Positions 1 to 11,600 of a DNA stretch of 64,000 nucleotides are shown one piece after another. Each line of letters opens with the position of its first letter. Within the stretch, counting starts at the first letter, position 1. Source of the stretch: Cololabis saira (Eukaryota; Chordata; Actinopteri; Beloniformes; Belonidae); contig NC_084609.1 of the NCBI RefSeq assembly GCF_033807715.1, positions 35,229,850 to 35,293,849 of the forward strand, in the 5' to 3' direction. A program made the position numbers and the translations under genes. Below the pieces are notes generated by a model. The model made no database searches. It saw only the letters and a program-made list of their open reading frames with translations, and was not told the DNA's origin.

Positions 1-56
1 CATGTTCAAACATCCTAGATGGGACTTGGCCCCACAATTCCTGTTTTAGGAGGCCA

Positions 57-752
57 GGGGCCTCATTTAAAATGGAGTGCGTAGAATTCATACTAAAAGT
101 GCACGTACACCCAAAAGCCGAAAATGCTCAGGGCTGATTTATGGTTCCGCGTCACCAACGCAGAGTCTACAGCGTAGGTGCGCGTCGCCGCGTACCCTAC
201 GCCGTAGGCTCTGCGTCGTTTTAACGCGGGACCATAATTTAGGCTTACACCCGCACCTAAAGGTTTCACGCGCGCGTAAAACTCATTATATATATAAAAA
301 AATCTGTGTCGCTTTAGGGAAGAAATGAGGGGCTCCTAAACGCTCTACGAAGCCCCTAATTTGTTCTGTCCTAAAGGGGTGGGTGAAGAGGAGGTTCCCG
401 GCGTGTCCTGGCACTGCGGCTGCAGCAGCAGCAGAGTCCTGACTGACGCTGAGCTTCACACACAGAGGAACACGATCAGCGCTATTTTATTATAAGTCTG
501 ACATATGTTGTGATATGTGATGACATTATTAAGAGTATTACATGAATCTGGCTTCATTTCACCACCTCACAGCCTGCGTCGCCAGTTCCCCGTGTCTTAA
601 GTAAATTCTTACGGGAGGGTCCTAGTTGCCGTAAAGATAAGCAGATTTTTCAGTTAGTTTTTTCCTTTTAGATCCGAGGCTTTGCGTAGAGGGCGGCCTC
701 CGCAACTTTCAGGCGCTTTTTCTGCGCAAGCAAGCTTTATAGATGAGGCCCC
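57..752. mobile_element. PIF/Harbinger-like non-autonomous element, copy A
   Basis: The ends are inverted: GGGGCCTCATTT on the left and the reverse complement of GAGGCCCC on the right. The right 280 bases match the element at 45.86-47.03 kb closely (both contain ATGAATCTGGCTTCATTTC and TGCGCAAGCAAGC). The Harbinger assignment comes from copy B, which keeps a piece of the Myb-like protein gene. No clear target duplication is seen. A smaller palindromic insert sits at about 130-248. Confidence 0.7.
130..248. mobile_element. Small palindromic MITE nested in Harbinger copy A
   Basis: The left end CTGATTTATGGTTCCGCGT is the near reverse complement of the right end ACGCGGGACCATAATTTAGG. A related half-copy lies at about 14690-14750 (TAACGCAGAGCCATAAATC). 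It is absent from the corresponding place in copy B, which supports a separate insertion. Confidence 0.5.
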
Positions 753-1330
753 AGTTCCTTGTCCACTAGGCCACTAGGACTTCAGTGGTAGCTTGGTCAA
801 CTTTTGCATTTCCACATATAAGAGGCCCAAAGCCAGGAAACTTACCCAGGAACAGTGCACTCTCCCTGCATGTAGGACCCTGGAAGGTGTGTAAATGGCA
901 TAATGAGTGTTTGGATATCGCACAGTGTATGCCCGGCTTTACTCATGTGGTCTTCCATGATCCTATCACTTCTGAGAGCTTCTGCTATGAAAGGCATGAC
1001 CTGGTATGATGCTGAGCTGCTCAAGGTGCTGTGTTCAGGTCGTAGTATGTCTTAGGTTGTATTATCTCTCTTGACTTTTTCTGCTGCACAGATTTAGAGG
1101 AACATATTTTGGTGTTTAAAAGCAAGTTTTACTACTTCATAGTTAGAAACTGTAAAATGACAGTTTGTGTACCCAAATCTACTCAAAGGGGATTTTACTA
1201 CATCCTGACATGTGTGGAACATGGTGTGCAACACTTTTTTTGGGGGGGGGGAGGTTAAGCGACGTTAGTATGTGAGGCCCCGGTTGTTTTTGGTACCACC
1301 ATCACCATGGAGACGAGGTAAGTGAGAGTT
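753..1330. other. Unassigned intergenic sequence
   Basis: No convincing gene. Contains a poly-G run near 1238-1251. The short open frames at 785-1024 lie on both strands and show no family features. Confidence 0.4.
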
Positions 1331-1336
1331 TATGGA

Positions 1337-1410
1337 GGCCCTGTGGCTTAGTTGGTCAAAGCACCTGTCTAGTAAACAGGAGATCCTGGGTTCAAATCCC
1401 AGCAGAGCCT
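1337..1410 (+). tRNA. tRNA-Thr (anticodon AGT)
   Basis: 74 bases that align almost base for base with vertebrate tRNA-Thr(AGT). The anticodon stem-loop is CCTGT CTAGTAA ACAGG, the A box TGGCTTAGTTGG at 1344-1355 and the B box GGTTCAAATCC at 1389-1399. The acceptor stem pairs GGCCCTG with CAGAGCC, with one C-A mismatch at pair 4-69, and the discriminator base is T. A TTTTT Pol III stop follows at 1424-1428. It lies in repeat-rich DNA, but its structure is complete. The acceptor mismatch may mark an early pseudogene. Confidence 0.88.
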
Positions 1411-1423
1411 CTAAACTCCTCTG

Positions 1424-1428
1424 TTTTT
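1424..1428 (+). terminator. Pol III terminator of the tRNA-Thr gene
   Basis: A run of five T residues 14 bases after the tRNA 3' end. Confidence 0.7.
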
Positions 1429-1521
1429 GGATGAGAAGAAGATTAGAGATGTCTCATTCATTCATATTTCTTTTTTTTTTTTTATTAACAAACAGTGCAA
1501 ACGATGACAAAAGACAGCATC

Positions 1522-1556
1522 AGTATGTGTGTGTGTGTGTGTGTGTGCGTGCGTGC
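1522..1556. repeat. (GT)n microsatellite
   Basis: A run of alternating GT ending in TGCGTGCGTGCC. Confidence 0.85.
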
Positions 1557-3220
1557 CGTGTTTGAGTGTAAATAAGGTGATGAAAGTAGGTACATAAATT
1601 GAGAATATTGATTCGAAAGTGAACAAATAAACAATTTTCATATAGAGTGGTGTAGCATGATATCATATAAATATAGCAATATCCTAATATAACATATTTT
1701 GTATAAAATATTATAACATATAACCAAATTATATCACCATACTATTATATATTACAATATAATACTATAGTTTAACATGCCAAGAGATTTCATAACTTTA
1801 ATATAATAATATGAAACAATATATCATGATAATGCCAGTAATAATTATTAGAGTTAGAATTGGTCATTTATGTTTTGCAATGAGGGGTGAGGTCAGACCG
1901 GGGCGTCAGGGAAGCGAGCAGGAGGCCCCCACCAGACTTCAGTTGCCCGACCGGGAGCCCCAGCAGGAGGCAAGTAGGACGGCAGTGAAAGGAAACCCCC
2001 CCCTACTATATAAGTACATATATATATATATATATATTTTTTTTTTTTCCCCTTTTCTTTTTCTTTTTTTTTTATTTTCCCCTATTCCCTTTCCCCCACT
2101 ACCCCTCCTGATTAATTTTGTTAGTTCTGTTAGATGTCATTTAGAGTCAGGAGGGATCGCATCTTGGACCGCAACCAGACCCAGAGGAGGCTGCCGGCCC
2201 GTTGTGGATCGACCTCCTGTGCTTCTCCTACTCTGGGCAACTCCCAGACCCAGAGGAGGGGGTCTGCCCGCTGAGGAGAAGCTTTCCAATTTTTCATTAT
2301 TCATTTATTTTATTTAATTATTTATTTATTTAATTGTTCCCTCCCCCCCTTTTTTGAGAGTGAGAGGGATGGGGTTCTCCCACACCTGCCCCCTACCGCC
2401 AGCCAGGGCCCCGTCATGGCCCCACAGAGCCAGGCCTGGAGCCCCCGCCCACCTCTACCTTCAGCCAGTCAAGCCCGGCCCCGCCCCCCCGCCTTTACTC
2501 TAATTATGATATAATAACTTCATTATCATGATTATTGTTCAAATTAAAAAAAATAAAAATAAAATAATAAATCATAATAATAATAATAATAGTAATATAC
2601 AAAAAAGAGAAACTTTGGTTGTGATGTTGGCTGATAATGTTGGCAATGAGAACAACAACAGTAGTAATAATAATTACAGTCATGATCTTAATCATAACCA
2701 ATATGTATATGTTAATAATAAATACTCTTCAAGAGTGACAGCAACAGTTATTGTTATCATCACATTCATAGTCATGGTTGTAATAATAATGTAATAATCA
2801 TAACAATATGATAATGTAGTAATAATAATATATAATAGCTGTAACAATATATTTAATATATGGTGATATAAAAGTGTAACAGTAGTAATATATGACAGGC
2901 ATAATATGTAATAATACTATATATAATATATGATCTTATAGTAATATGATCATAAAAAATAATGATAAAGTAAGAGTTGTAAGTGACAACAAAATGGACA
3001 GAAAAGAGGTATTTGTGAGGTATTTGTGAGAGGAATCAGCTCTGGATGTATTGTAGAAAGGGGGACCAAGTGTTTTCATAGGATGAGATATTATTTTTCA
3101 AAATAGCAGTGAGTTTTTCTAGGTTTGAATGATCTGTTAGAAGATTAAGCCAGTGGGTTATGGATATCTTTGTTCACTTTATATATGTTAAAGCAAGAAA
3201 AAACGTGTTTTTCATAATAG
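1557..3220. other. AT-rich low-complexity region with a GC-rich island
   Basis: 1560-1850 and 2510-2990 are AT-rich with many TAA/TAT trinucleotides. Between them 1890-2500 is GC-rich and twice repeats a motif like CCAGACCCAGAGGAGG, which suggests part of a repeat element. No gene recognised. Confidence 0.45.
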
Positions 3221-3470
3221 GTCCCCTTTAAGTCCGGCACACTTTTGAGTAAATATCAATAGTATGCATTAATCCGGACTTACTACTCGGAGCGCACACG
3301 GCACTTCCTGCCGTAGCAGCACCGCTCCGCTCTTTCCTGTTTATCCTGGCCCAAACAAGACGCATCATTGGCTGCCTGTCGCTAGCTCATTTCTAAACTT
3401 TGCAAATACATCTACCCACACACAATAATGTGATAAATGATGAATCATCTGGTTAATATCTTGTGGAAAC

Positions 3471-4160
3471 TAGGGGCTGCAATGATTCCTCAAGTAACTC
3501 GATTACAAAAAATGGAGGAATTTCCTCGGCTTCGAAGCCTTGTTTAAATAAAAAATACATTTAAACTTAATTTCACACTGGTTCTTTTTAATGTGACAAC
3601 GTGCTACACGCATGTGTCCCTTATAAAGCCGAAGAAGACAGGACTGAAAACAGTGACAATGAGAAAACGCAGCAAAGCAAAAGAAATAAGAGGAAGAGAC
3701 AAGATGTTGAAGCTGTGGGGTCATTTTAAATTAAAAATGAATAAAAAATATATAAAAATACTAAAAAAAAAGGCCCTGGTCCACAGCCAAGCATCTCTGT
3801 TGAAACGTGTTGGTTCTGGATGTGAAGCTGCACAATTTAAGAATATTTTTTATTTTTGATACTTGGAAAAAATACTTTTTTTTTTTTTTTAATCTTTCAG
3901 GAAATGTTAAGTTTAAAACAAATTTTTATTTTTATTGGAAAATTTAACAAACAGTTAAATTTACTAGTTTGCATCATATGTAAATGTCAATTATTCTCAT
4001 AAAAGAAACAAATTGGTTGTTTTTAATCAAGAAATCTGTCTCGTTTTCTATTGTATATTTATAATTGGGCTTTAATGAAGCAAAACTAACTTTTATCCAA
4101 TTAATGGATGGAATATTTCATAGAATAATCGATCACCACAATATTGGGTAGCTGCAGCCC
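3471..4160. mobile_element. hAT-like relic with BED-finger remains
   Basis: Starts TAGGGGCTGCAATGATTCC and ends GCTGCAGCCC, an inverted pair typical of fish hAT elements. Near 3700-3740 the plus strand reads LKLWGHFKLK, resembling the W-x-HF-x-L core of a BED zinc finger found in hAT transposases. Flanking 8-mers agree at only 5 positions, so the target duplication is not secure. Degenerate and not coding. Confidence 0.5.
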
Positions 4161-4618
4161 GTGGTGTCCACCATCCTGGACCTGAGTAGACCAGGAGAAA
4201 CTTCTAGACCAGCAAGACCAGAAGACCTGTTCCCATGACAACAGCTGGATGTTACCATGACGATAGGGGGATGTTTAGGCTCCACAGGACTGGAAATGAG
4301 GACCAGGACACCTGTCCACAGGTGGACACGTCTCACTGGACTGATGTGGTCCATTAAAGTCCGTCTTCTGCGTTCAGGACCGTTTCACGTCTTCAGAAAC
4401 GTGTTTAATGACGCTTAAAATGTTTATTAGTTCAATTTATTACTTCTATTTTGGATATTTGTGGGTTTTTCCTCCAACCTTTCACCGTTTTTAGTAAAAT
4501 AACATGATAAAAATAATTAAAAAATAATAAAATTAGTTTGTGTGACATCATGAGACAAAACACGCCTCCTAGATGTTGCCCTGCCCCCTCCTTGGTGACA
4601 TCACCAACGAGGCTCAGT

Positions 4619-4624
4619 TTTATT
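4619..4624 (-). terminator. Polyadenylation signal of NCAPH2
   Basis: TTTATT on the plus strand reads AATAAA on the minus strand, about 155 bases after the NCAPH2 stop codon and just past the (GGACCT)n array. It is the first canonical signal downstream of the stop. The cleavage site itself cannot be placed from sequence. Confidence 0.6.
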
Positions 4625-4659
4625 ACTAATGTTCCAACAAATGAGCATGATGGGGTCCT

Positions 4660-4777
4660 GGTCCAGGTCCAGGTCCAGGTCCAGGTCCAGGTCCAGGTCC
4701 AGGTCCAGGTCCAGGTCCAGGTCCAGGTCCAGGTCCAGGTCCAGGTCCAGGTCCAGGTCCAGGTCCAGGTCCAGGTC
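4660..4777. repeat. (GGTCCA)n hexanucleotide array directly after the NCAPH2 stop codon
   Basis: About 19.7 near-perfect copies of GGTCCA (GGACCT on the gene strand) begin at the base next to the NCAPH2 TGA codon, so the repeat would form the first part of the 3' UTR. The frame after the TGA stays open through the whole array, as alternating Asp-Leu, and for some 18 codons beyond it. Confidence 0.9.
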
Positions 4778-7700
4778 TCAGGTGGCCCCCGACAGCGTCT
4801 TGAAGCGGTCCGTGGCCTTCAGCGTGCTGAGCAGCGTCAGCGACAGCGAGTCCACGCTCTCCTCCAGGCCGGCGGCGCTGCTGATCTCCACCGTGTAGTC
4901 GTTGGCCTGAGGGACGAGACGGACAGCTGTCAATCACGTACCAGAGCTCCCTCTGCTGGCGGCAGCAGGAACTGCAACCGGACCGAGCCTGAACAGGTTT
5001 GACCAGGTTAGATTTAAGACTTTTTAAATACCATTTTCAAACTAAATTTAAGACCAAAAAGACAAGAAATCACTAAGAAATCCAGCGCTGAGGTCGAGGT
5101 TGCCAGATCTGACAGGTTCCAGCCCAAATGCGATGTAAAACCCGCAGAAAAAACAGCCCGAATCATAAATTCTCTACGTTAAAACCCTAAATTATTAAAT
5201 GCGGAATAAATTTCAAGCTTCACAACACCACTAAATAGCACAAAAACGTTAAGATCCAAACCAAGACTACAATTAAATTGAGTAGATTAAAGCAAATCAA
5301 ATATCAGTGAGTTTATTGTTCAAGTTTCTACTTTTCTCTGCCATAATGGAAATTTTTTTGTTAATAATTTCTCCTGAATATTTAGTAAAAACCAGGAAAA
5401 GCGGCCCAAATATATATTTTTCAGCCCAATTGGGCTGAAACTGGCCTGACCTGGCAACACAGATTTAGAACCTCAGCAGGAGATTCTCCTCAAAACGATG
5501 AAATAAACTTTTAATGATGACTGGATACGTTCCCTCCAAAATTAAGAGCACTGGATTGAGATTTAAGACAAATTAAGACATTTAAAGTCCTTATTTTAGC
5601 AAAAATTGAATTTAAGACTTTTTAAGGACCCCGAGGATTCCAGATGTGCAGCTCCCGAACCGCCTGCCTGGACTCTGGGATCTGGCCAACAGGTTCCAGC
5701 CCAAACGTGATGTAAAAACAGCCCAAATCACACATTCTCTATTTTAAAACCGTCAATGATTAAATGCGTAATACAGTACATTTCAAGCTTCACAACACCA
5801 CTAAAAAGCCCCCAAAAAGTTCAGGCTCCAAACAAAGACTACAATTAAATTAAAGTAGATTAAAGCAAATCAAATATCAGTGAGTTTATTGTGTAATAGT
5901 TTATTGTGCCATAATTGAAACTTTTTTGTTAAAAATGTCTTCTAATATTTCGTAAAAACCAGGAAAAGCAGCTCAAATATATATTTTTCAGCCCAGTTGG
6001 GCACCCAGAAGCCTCTCTTCCAACTTAAAACGTTTACAACAAACCTGTACGCCTCGCTGTCATCTTTGGGAATCTTAGTTTTCAGCCATGAGAAACTGGA
6101 ATTTTCCAGCCATTTGTCACTAAATTTACATTTACTTATATTTTCTTGCCTTGTCTCGAGACTACGGTGACGGTTGCCAGATCTGGCTTACAGGTTCCAG
6201 CCCAAACACGATGTAAAACCCACCGAAATAATGAAAAAACAGCTCAGATCATACATCCTCTATGTTAAAACCGTAAATTATTATTATTTTGTGTAATACA
6301 TTTCAAGTCAAAAGCAAATGAAGATTCACAACACCACTAAATAGCCAAAAAAGTTCAGGGCCAAAACAAAGACTACGATTAAATTGAGTAGATCAAAGCA
6401 AATCAAATATCAGTGAGTTTATTGTGTACGTTTCTACTTTTCTCTGCCATAATGGAAACTTTTTTGTTAATAATTTCTCCTAATATTTAGTAAAAACCAG
6501 GAAAAGCAGCCCAGATTTTATCAACCCGCCCAATTGTCTGAAACTCGCTCAACCTGGCAACCCTGACTGAGGCGTCTAACAACTGGTAAATGGGTTTATT
6601 TCTCCTCAAAACAATTAAATAAACTTTTCCTTTTCAAAGTGTAAGAAAACTTTTTAATGATGACTGGATTCCCTCTAAAATTAAGACCCTTGGATTGAGA
6701 TTTAAGACAAATTAAGACATTTAAAAGGCCTTATTTTAGGAAAAATTGATTTTAAGACATTTTAAGGACCCGCCTTGGTTAATTATTTTACTTGTACGTC
6801 ATAAATAATTCATGTGAACGCTGAAATAACCCCCAGAAGCCTCTGTGCCTGGGGGGCGGGGCTCACCAGCTGCAGCGACGCCAGCAGGTACTTGCAGGCC
6901 TCAAAGTTGTCCAGGCCGTGGACGATGGCGGCGAAGGTCCGGCAGCGGCCCACGCTGCTCAGCGCGCCGACGATGCGCTCGCCGTAGTCGTGGATGTCGA
7001 AGACGGGCTGCTGCTCCTGGAAGAGAGACAGGTGTCAGGTGAGGGGGGCGGAGCTCAGGTGAGGGGGCGGAGCCTGAACCGGCCCCCGGGGCCTCACCTG
7101 CAGCTGCAGCTGCGGCCGGATCTTGTCCTCCCACTCCTTGACCCGGCGGGACAGAGACGTCTCCTGGGTGTAGCTGCAACTGTTGGCCACCAGCTGGTTC
7201 TGGAGGGAGACGGAGACGGTTATTGATCCCTGAGGTTCATCTGGATCTGGTTTGTTGTGGTTCCCAAGAACCAGAACCAAGCAAGGTGAGGCAGCGTTCA
7301 GTTAATCTGCTCCTCACCGGTGGAACAAACTTCCTGTAGACCTGAGGTCTGCTGCAACTGTAGATCCTTTAAATCAGGATAAAAACATTACTGTCTACTC
7401 AAGCGTACTCCCAAATTAATACTTACCTGCTGTATTCTACTGCCCTTATTTTTTAACAACTTGTGCTTTTTATTATTTTACCTCTTTTCTTATAATTTAA
7501 TTTTATTTTATTTGTTATTTAAGCGTACTCTTAAATCAAATACTTTTTGAAAACCGCGCAAAGTTATGGAAATAAGACCTGAAAACAGGCGTTGTGGCAT
7601 AAAATTGTCAAATTGGTTTAATTCACCGTACGGATTGTTACAGATTACGTTTGTAATACTGTATTAGACCCGGTCTTTGTACATTTTGACCGTATAGAAA

Positions 7701-8642
7701 CGTAATTCTTGCCATTTTAAGAATGTGATGTACCTGCTGTACTCTACTGCCCTTACTTTTTAACAACTTGTGCTTTCTATTATTTTACCTCTTTTATCAT
7801 TTTATTTCATTTTATTTGTTATTTATGTTTTAATTGTGTCTCTTTTTCAATTTCGAGAAAAAAGTCGAAATGTCGAGATTAATGTTGAAATACAATTTCA
7901 AGAATAAAGTCGAAATTTCGACTTTTTCCTCAACAATCCAACTTTATTCTCGACATTTCGACTTTTTTCTCGCAGTGCATATTGAAAAAAAAAAAAATCT
8001 TCCTCCTCTAAAATACTATTTTTATTTTCCTCCTACCTGGCCCTAATACTCTTCCGTAGCTTCCATGCTCTTAATCACTGTGGATTACAATCTAACTACA
8101 ACAAAAAGTTCTTACATCTAGTTTTACAAGTGTATTTGTAATGACAGGGAAGAACATGAATAAGTTTATAGTGGGTGTGTGAATGATCAATAATCAGTAT
8201 TATTGGCAGTAATGAGGCTCAGGCCGTCTCTCCGGCCGATCGCTCCACTCACCACGCGCAGCTTCACCAGGTCCTCGTACGTCAGCTCCTCCCTCTGGGC
8301 GTCTGCAGAAACACATCCTCGTAAACACCCGGACTGATCCGATCGATCGCATTGATCCGGCGGGGGAGTCTTACCCGGGGAGATGGAGTCCGGCGCTCCA
8401 GCGAACTCGGCCGGAATGTCGTCAGGAAACGCGTCATACTCGCCGCCCGAGTCGTCGTCGTTTCCACCTGAGGAACCGACATCAGACTCAGTCACCAGAA
8501 CCGTTGAATCCACTCACAAACGGGTCGTTGGTGTTAAATTACCCATCAGCGCGTCGAAAGGCTCCTCCCCCGGCTGCTCTGGCCCCGCCCCCTCCGGCTG
8601 GAGGAGGGTCCGCCTCAGCTCCTCCTCTGACAGCATCACACC
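4778..8642 (-). CDS. ncaph2: NCAPH2 exons 14-19: C-terminal domain (residues 388-594)
   Basis: Exons 14 and 15 code an acidic linker ([14 protein letters not shown], then [18 protein letters not shown]). Exon 16 carries [14 protein letters not shown], exon 17 [18 protein letters not shown], exon 18 [22 protein letters not shown] and [12 protein letters not shown], and exon 19 [19 protein letters not shown] through FKTLSGAT and the stop at 4780-4778. This is the conserved kleisin C-terminal domain, a winged-helix fold that in condensins binds the SMC4 head (family knowledge). Exon 19 is separated from exon 18 by a 1960-bp intron holding three tandem repeat copies. Confidence 0.94.
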
Positions 8643-11600
8643 CTGAGTGACATCACACAGGCATCATTTACCTGACCAGAACCCGGACCGGGGTCGACGA
8701 GGACGGCCCACACCGACGGGGACTATAGAGGGAATGCGCATGACGTCACAGATGCGACTTCACAGGGGGTTACTTCCACTGAGTGGCAGAAAGACTGAGT
8801 GGCAGAAAGACTTTCAGTTTTAGCAACTGGAAAACATCTAAAATGGGAAAGAGCTGTTGTGCGATCGACTCTACTCATAGATTTAGCAAGAAATCGGAGT
8901 TATCGTTTTACATACTGCCGAAAAATAATCTTAAGAGAGACAAATGGATCGCTGCAATTCACAGAAACAACTGGATTCCAGGCACCGAAACGTGGATTTG
9001 AGGTTCCCATTTTGTATCAGGTAATGTTGGATTTTTGGGTAGCTAACGTTAAACGGTCAAATCATAAAGTTCGGTGTCGTCATCACTTTAATTTCTACAT
9101 CAAATCCTGCCTTGAAGTCGGACCAAGCGTCAAGACTTTTGTAAGCCTTCAAGCTTTGCTTCGTGTATTTCCCCGGCGTAGACATTAAGTACATATAAAT
9201 ATCAGGAAACTGGATTCGGGGCCAAATATTAATGTCCATGGACCACTGGGTCTTGATAACTGTACCAAATATTAATGTCCATGGACCACTGGTTCTTGGT
9301 AACTGTACCAAATATTAATGTCCATGGACCACTGGTTCTTGGTAACTGTACCAAATATTAATGTCCATGGACCACTGGTTCTTGGTAACTGTACCAAATA
9401 TTAATGTCCATGGACCACTGGTTCTTGGGGTAACTGTACCAAATATTAATGTCCATGGGCCACTGGTTCTTGGGGTAACTGTACCAAATATTAATGTTCA
9501 TGGACCACTGGTTCTTGGTAACTGTACCAAATATTAATGTCCATGGACCACTGGTTCTTGGTAACTGTACCAAATATTAATGTCCATGGACCACTGGTTC
9601 TTGGGGTAACTGTACCAAATATTAATGTCCATGGACCACTGGTTCTTGGTAACTGTACCAAATATTAATGTCCATGGACCACTGGTTCTTGGGGTAACTG
9701 TACCAAATATTAATGTCCATGGACCACTGGTTCTTGGTAACTGTACCAAATATTAATGTCCATGGACCACTGGTTCTTGGTAACTGTACCAAATATCAAT
9801 GTCCATGGACCACTGGTTCTTGGGGTAACTGTACCAAATATTAATGTTCATGGACCACTGGTTCTTGGTAACTGTACCAAATATTAATGTCCATGGACCA
9901 CTGGTTCTTGGTAACTGTACCAAATATTAATGTCCATGGACCACTGGTTCTTGGGGTAACTGTACCAAATATTAATGTCCATGGACCACTGGTTCTTGGT
10001 AACTGTACCAAATATTAATGTCCATGGACCACTGGTTCTTGGGGTAACTGTACCAAATATTAATGTCCATGGACCACTGGTTCTTGGTAACTGTACCAAA
10101 TATTAATGTCCATGGACCACTGGTTCTTGGGGTAACTGTACCAAATATTAATGTCCATGGGCCACTGGTTCTTGGGGTAACTGTACCAAATATTAATGTT
10201 CATGGACCACTGGTTCTTGGTAACTGTACCAAATATTAATGTCCATGGACCACTGGTTCTTGGTAACTGTACCAAATATTAATGTCCATGGACCACTGGT
10301 TCTTGGTAACTGTACCAAATATTAATGTCCATGGACCACTGGTTCTTGGGGTAACTGTACCAAATATTAATGTCCATGGACCACTGGTTCCTGGTAACTG
10401 TACCAAATATTAATGTCCATGGACCACTGGTTCTTGGTAACTGTACCAAATATTAATGTCCATGGACCACTGGTTCCTGGTAACTGTACCAAATATTAAT
10501 GTCCATGGACCACTGGTTCTTGGTAACTGTACCAAATATTAATGTCCATGGACCACTGGTTCTTGGTAACTGTACCAAATATTAATGTCCATGGACCACT
10601 GGTTCTTGGTAACTGTACCAAATATTAATGTCCATGGACCACTGGTTCTTGGGGTAACTGTACCAAATATTAATGTCCATGGACCACTGGTTCTTGGTAA
10701 CTGTACCAAATATTAATGTCCATGGACCACTGGTTCTTGGTAACTGTACCAAATATTAATGTCCATGGACCACTGGTTCTTGGTAACTGTACCAAATATT
10801 AATGTCCATGGACCACTGGTTCTTGGGGTAACTGTACCAAATATTAATGTCCATGGACCACTGGTTCTTGGTAACTGTACCAAATATTAATGTCCATGGA
10901 CCACTGGTTCTTGGGGTAACTGTACCAAATATTAATGTCCATGGGCCACTGGTTCTTGGGGTAACTGTACCAAATATTAATGTTCATGGACCACTGGTTC
11001 TTGGTAACTGTACCAAATATTAATGTCCATGGACCACTGGTTCTTGGTAACTGTACCAAATATTAATGTCCATGGACCACTGGTTCTTGGGGTAACTGTA
11101 CCAAATATTAATGTCCATGGACCACTGGTTCTTGGTAACTGTACCAAATATTAATGTCCATGGACCACTGGTTCTTGGGGTAACTGTACCAAATATTAAT
11201 GTCCATGGACCACTGGTTCTTGGTAACTGTACCAAATATTAATGTCCATGGACCACTGGTTCTTGGTAACTGTACCAAATATCAATGTCCATGGACCACT
11301 GGTTCTTGGGGTAACTGTACCAAATATTAATGTTCATGGACCACTGGTTCTTGGTAACTGTACCAAATATTAATGTCCATGGACCACTGGTTCTTGGTAA
11401 CTGTACCAAATATTAATGTCCATGGACCACTGGTTCTTGGGGTAACTGTACCAAATATTAATGTCCATGGACCACTGGTTCTTGGTAACTGTACCAAATA
11501 TTAATGTCCATGGACCACTGGTTCTTGGTAACTGTACCAAATATTAATGTCCATGGACCACTGGTTCTTGGGGTAACTGTACCAAATATTAATGTCCATG

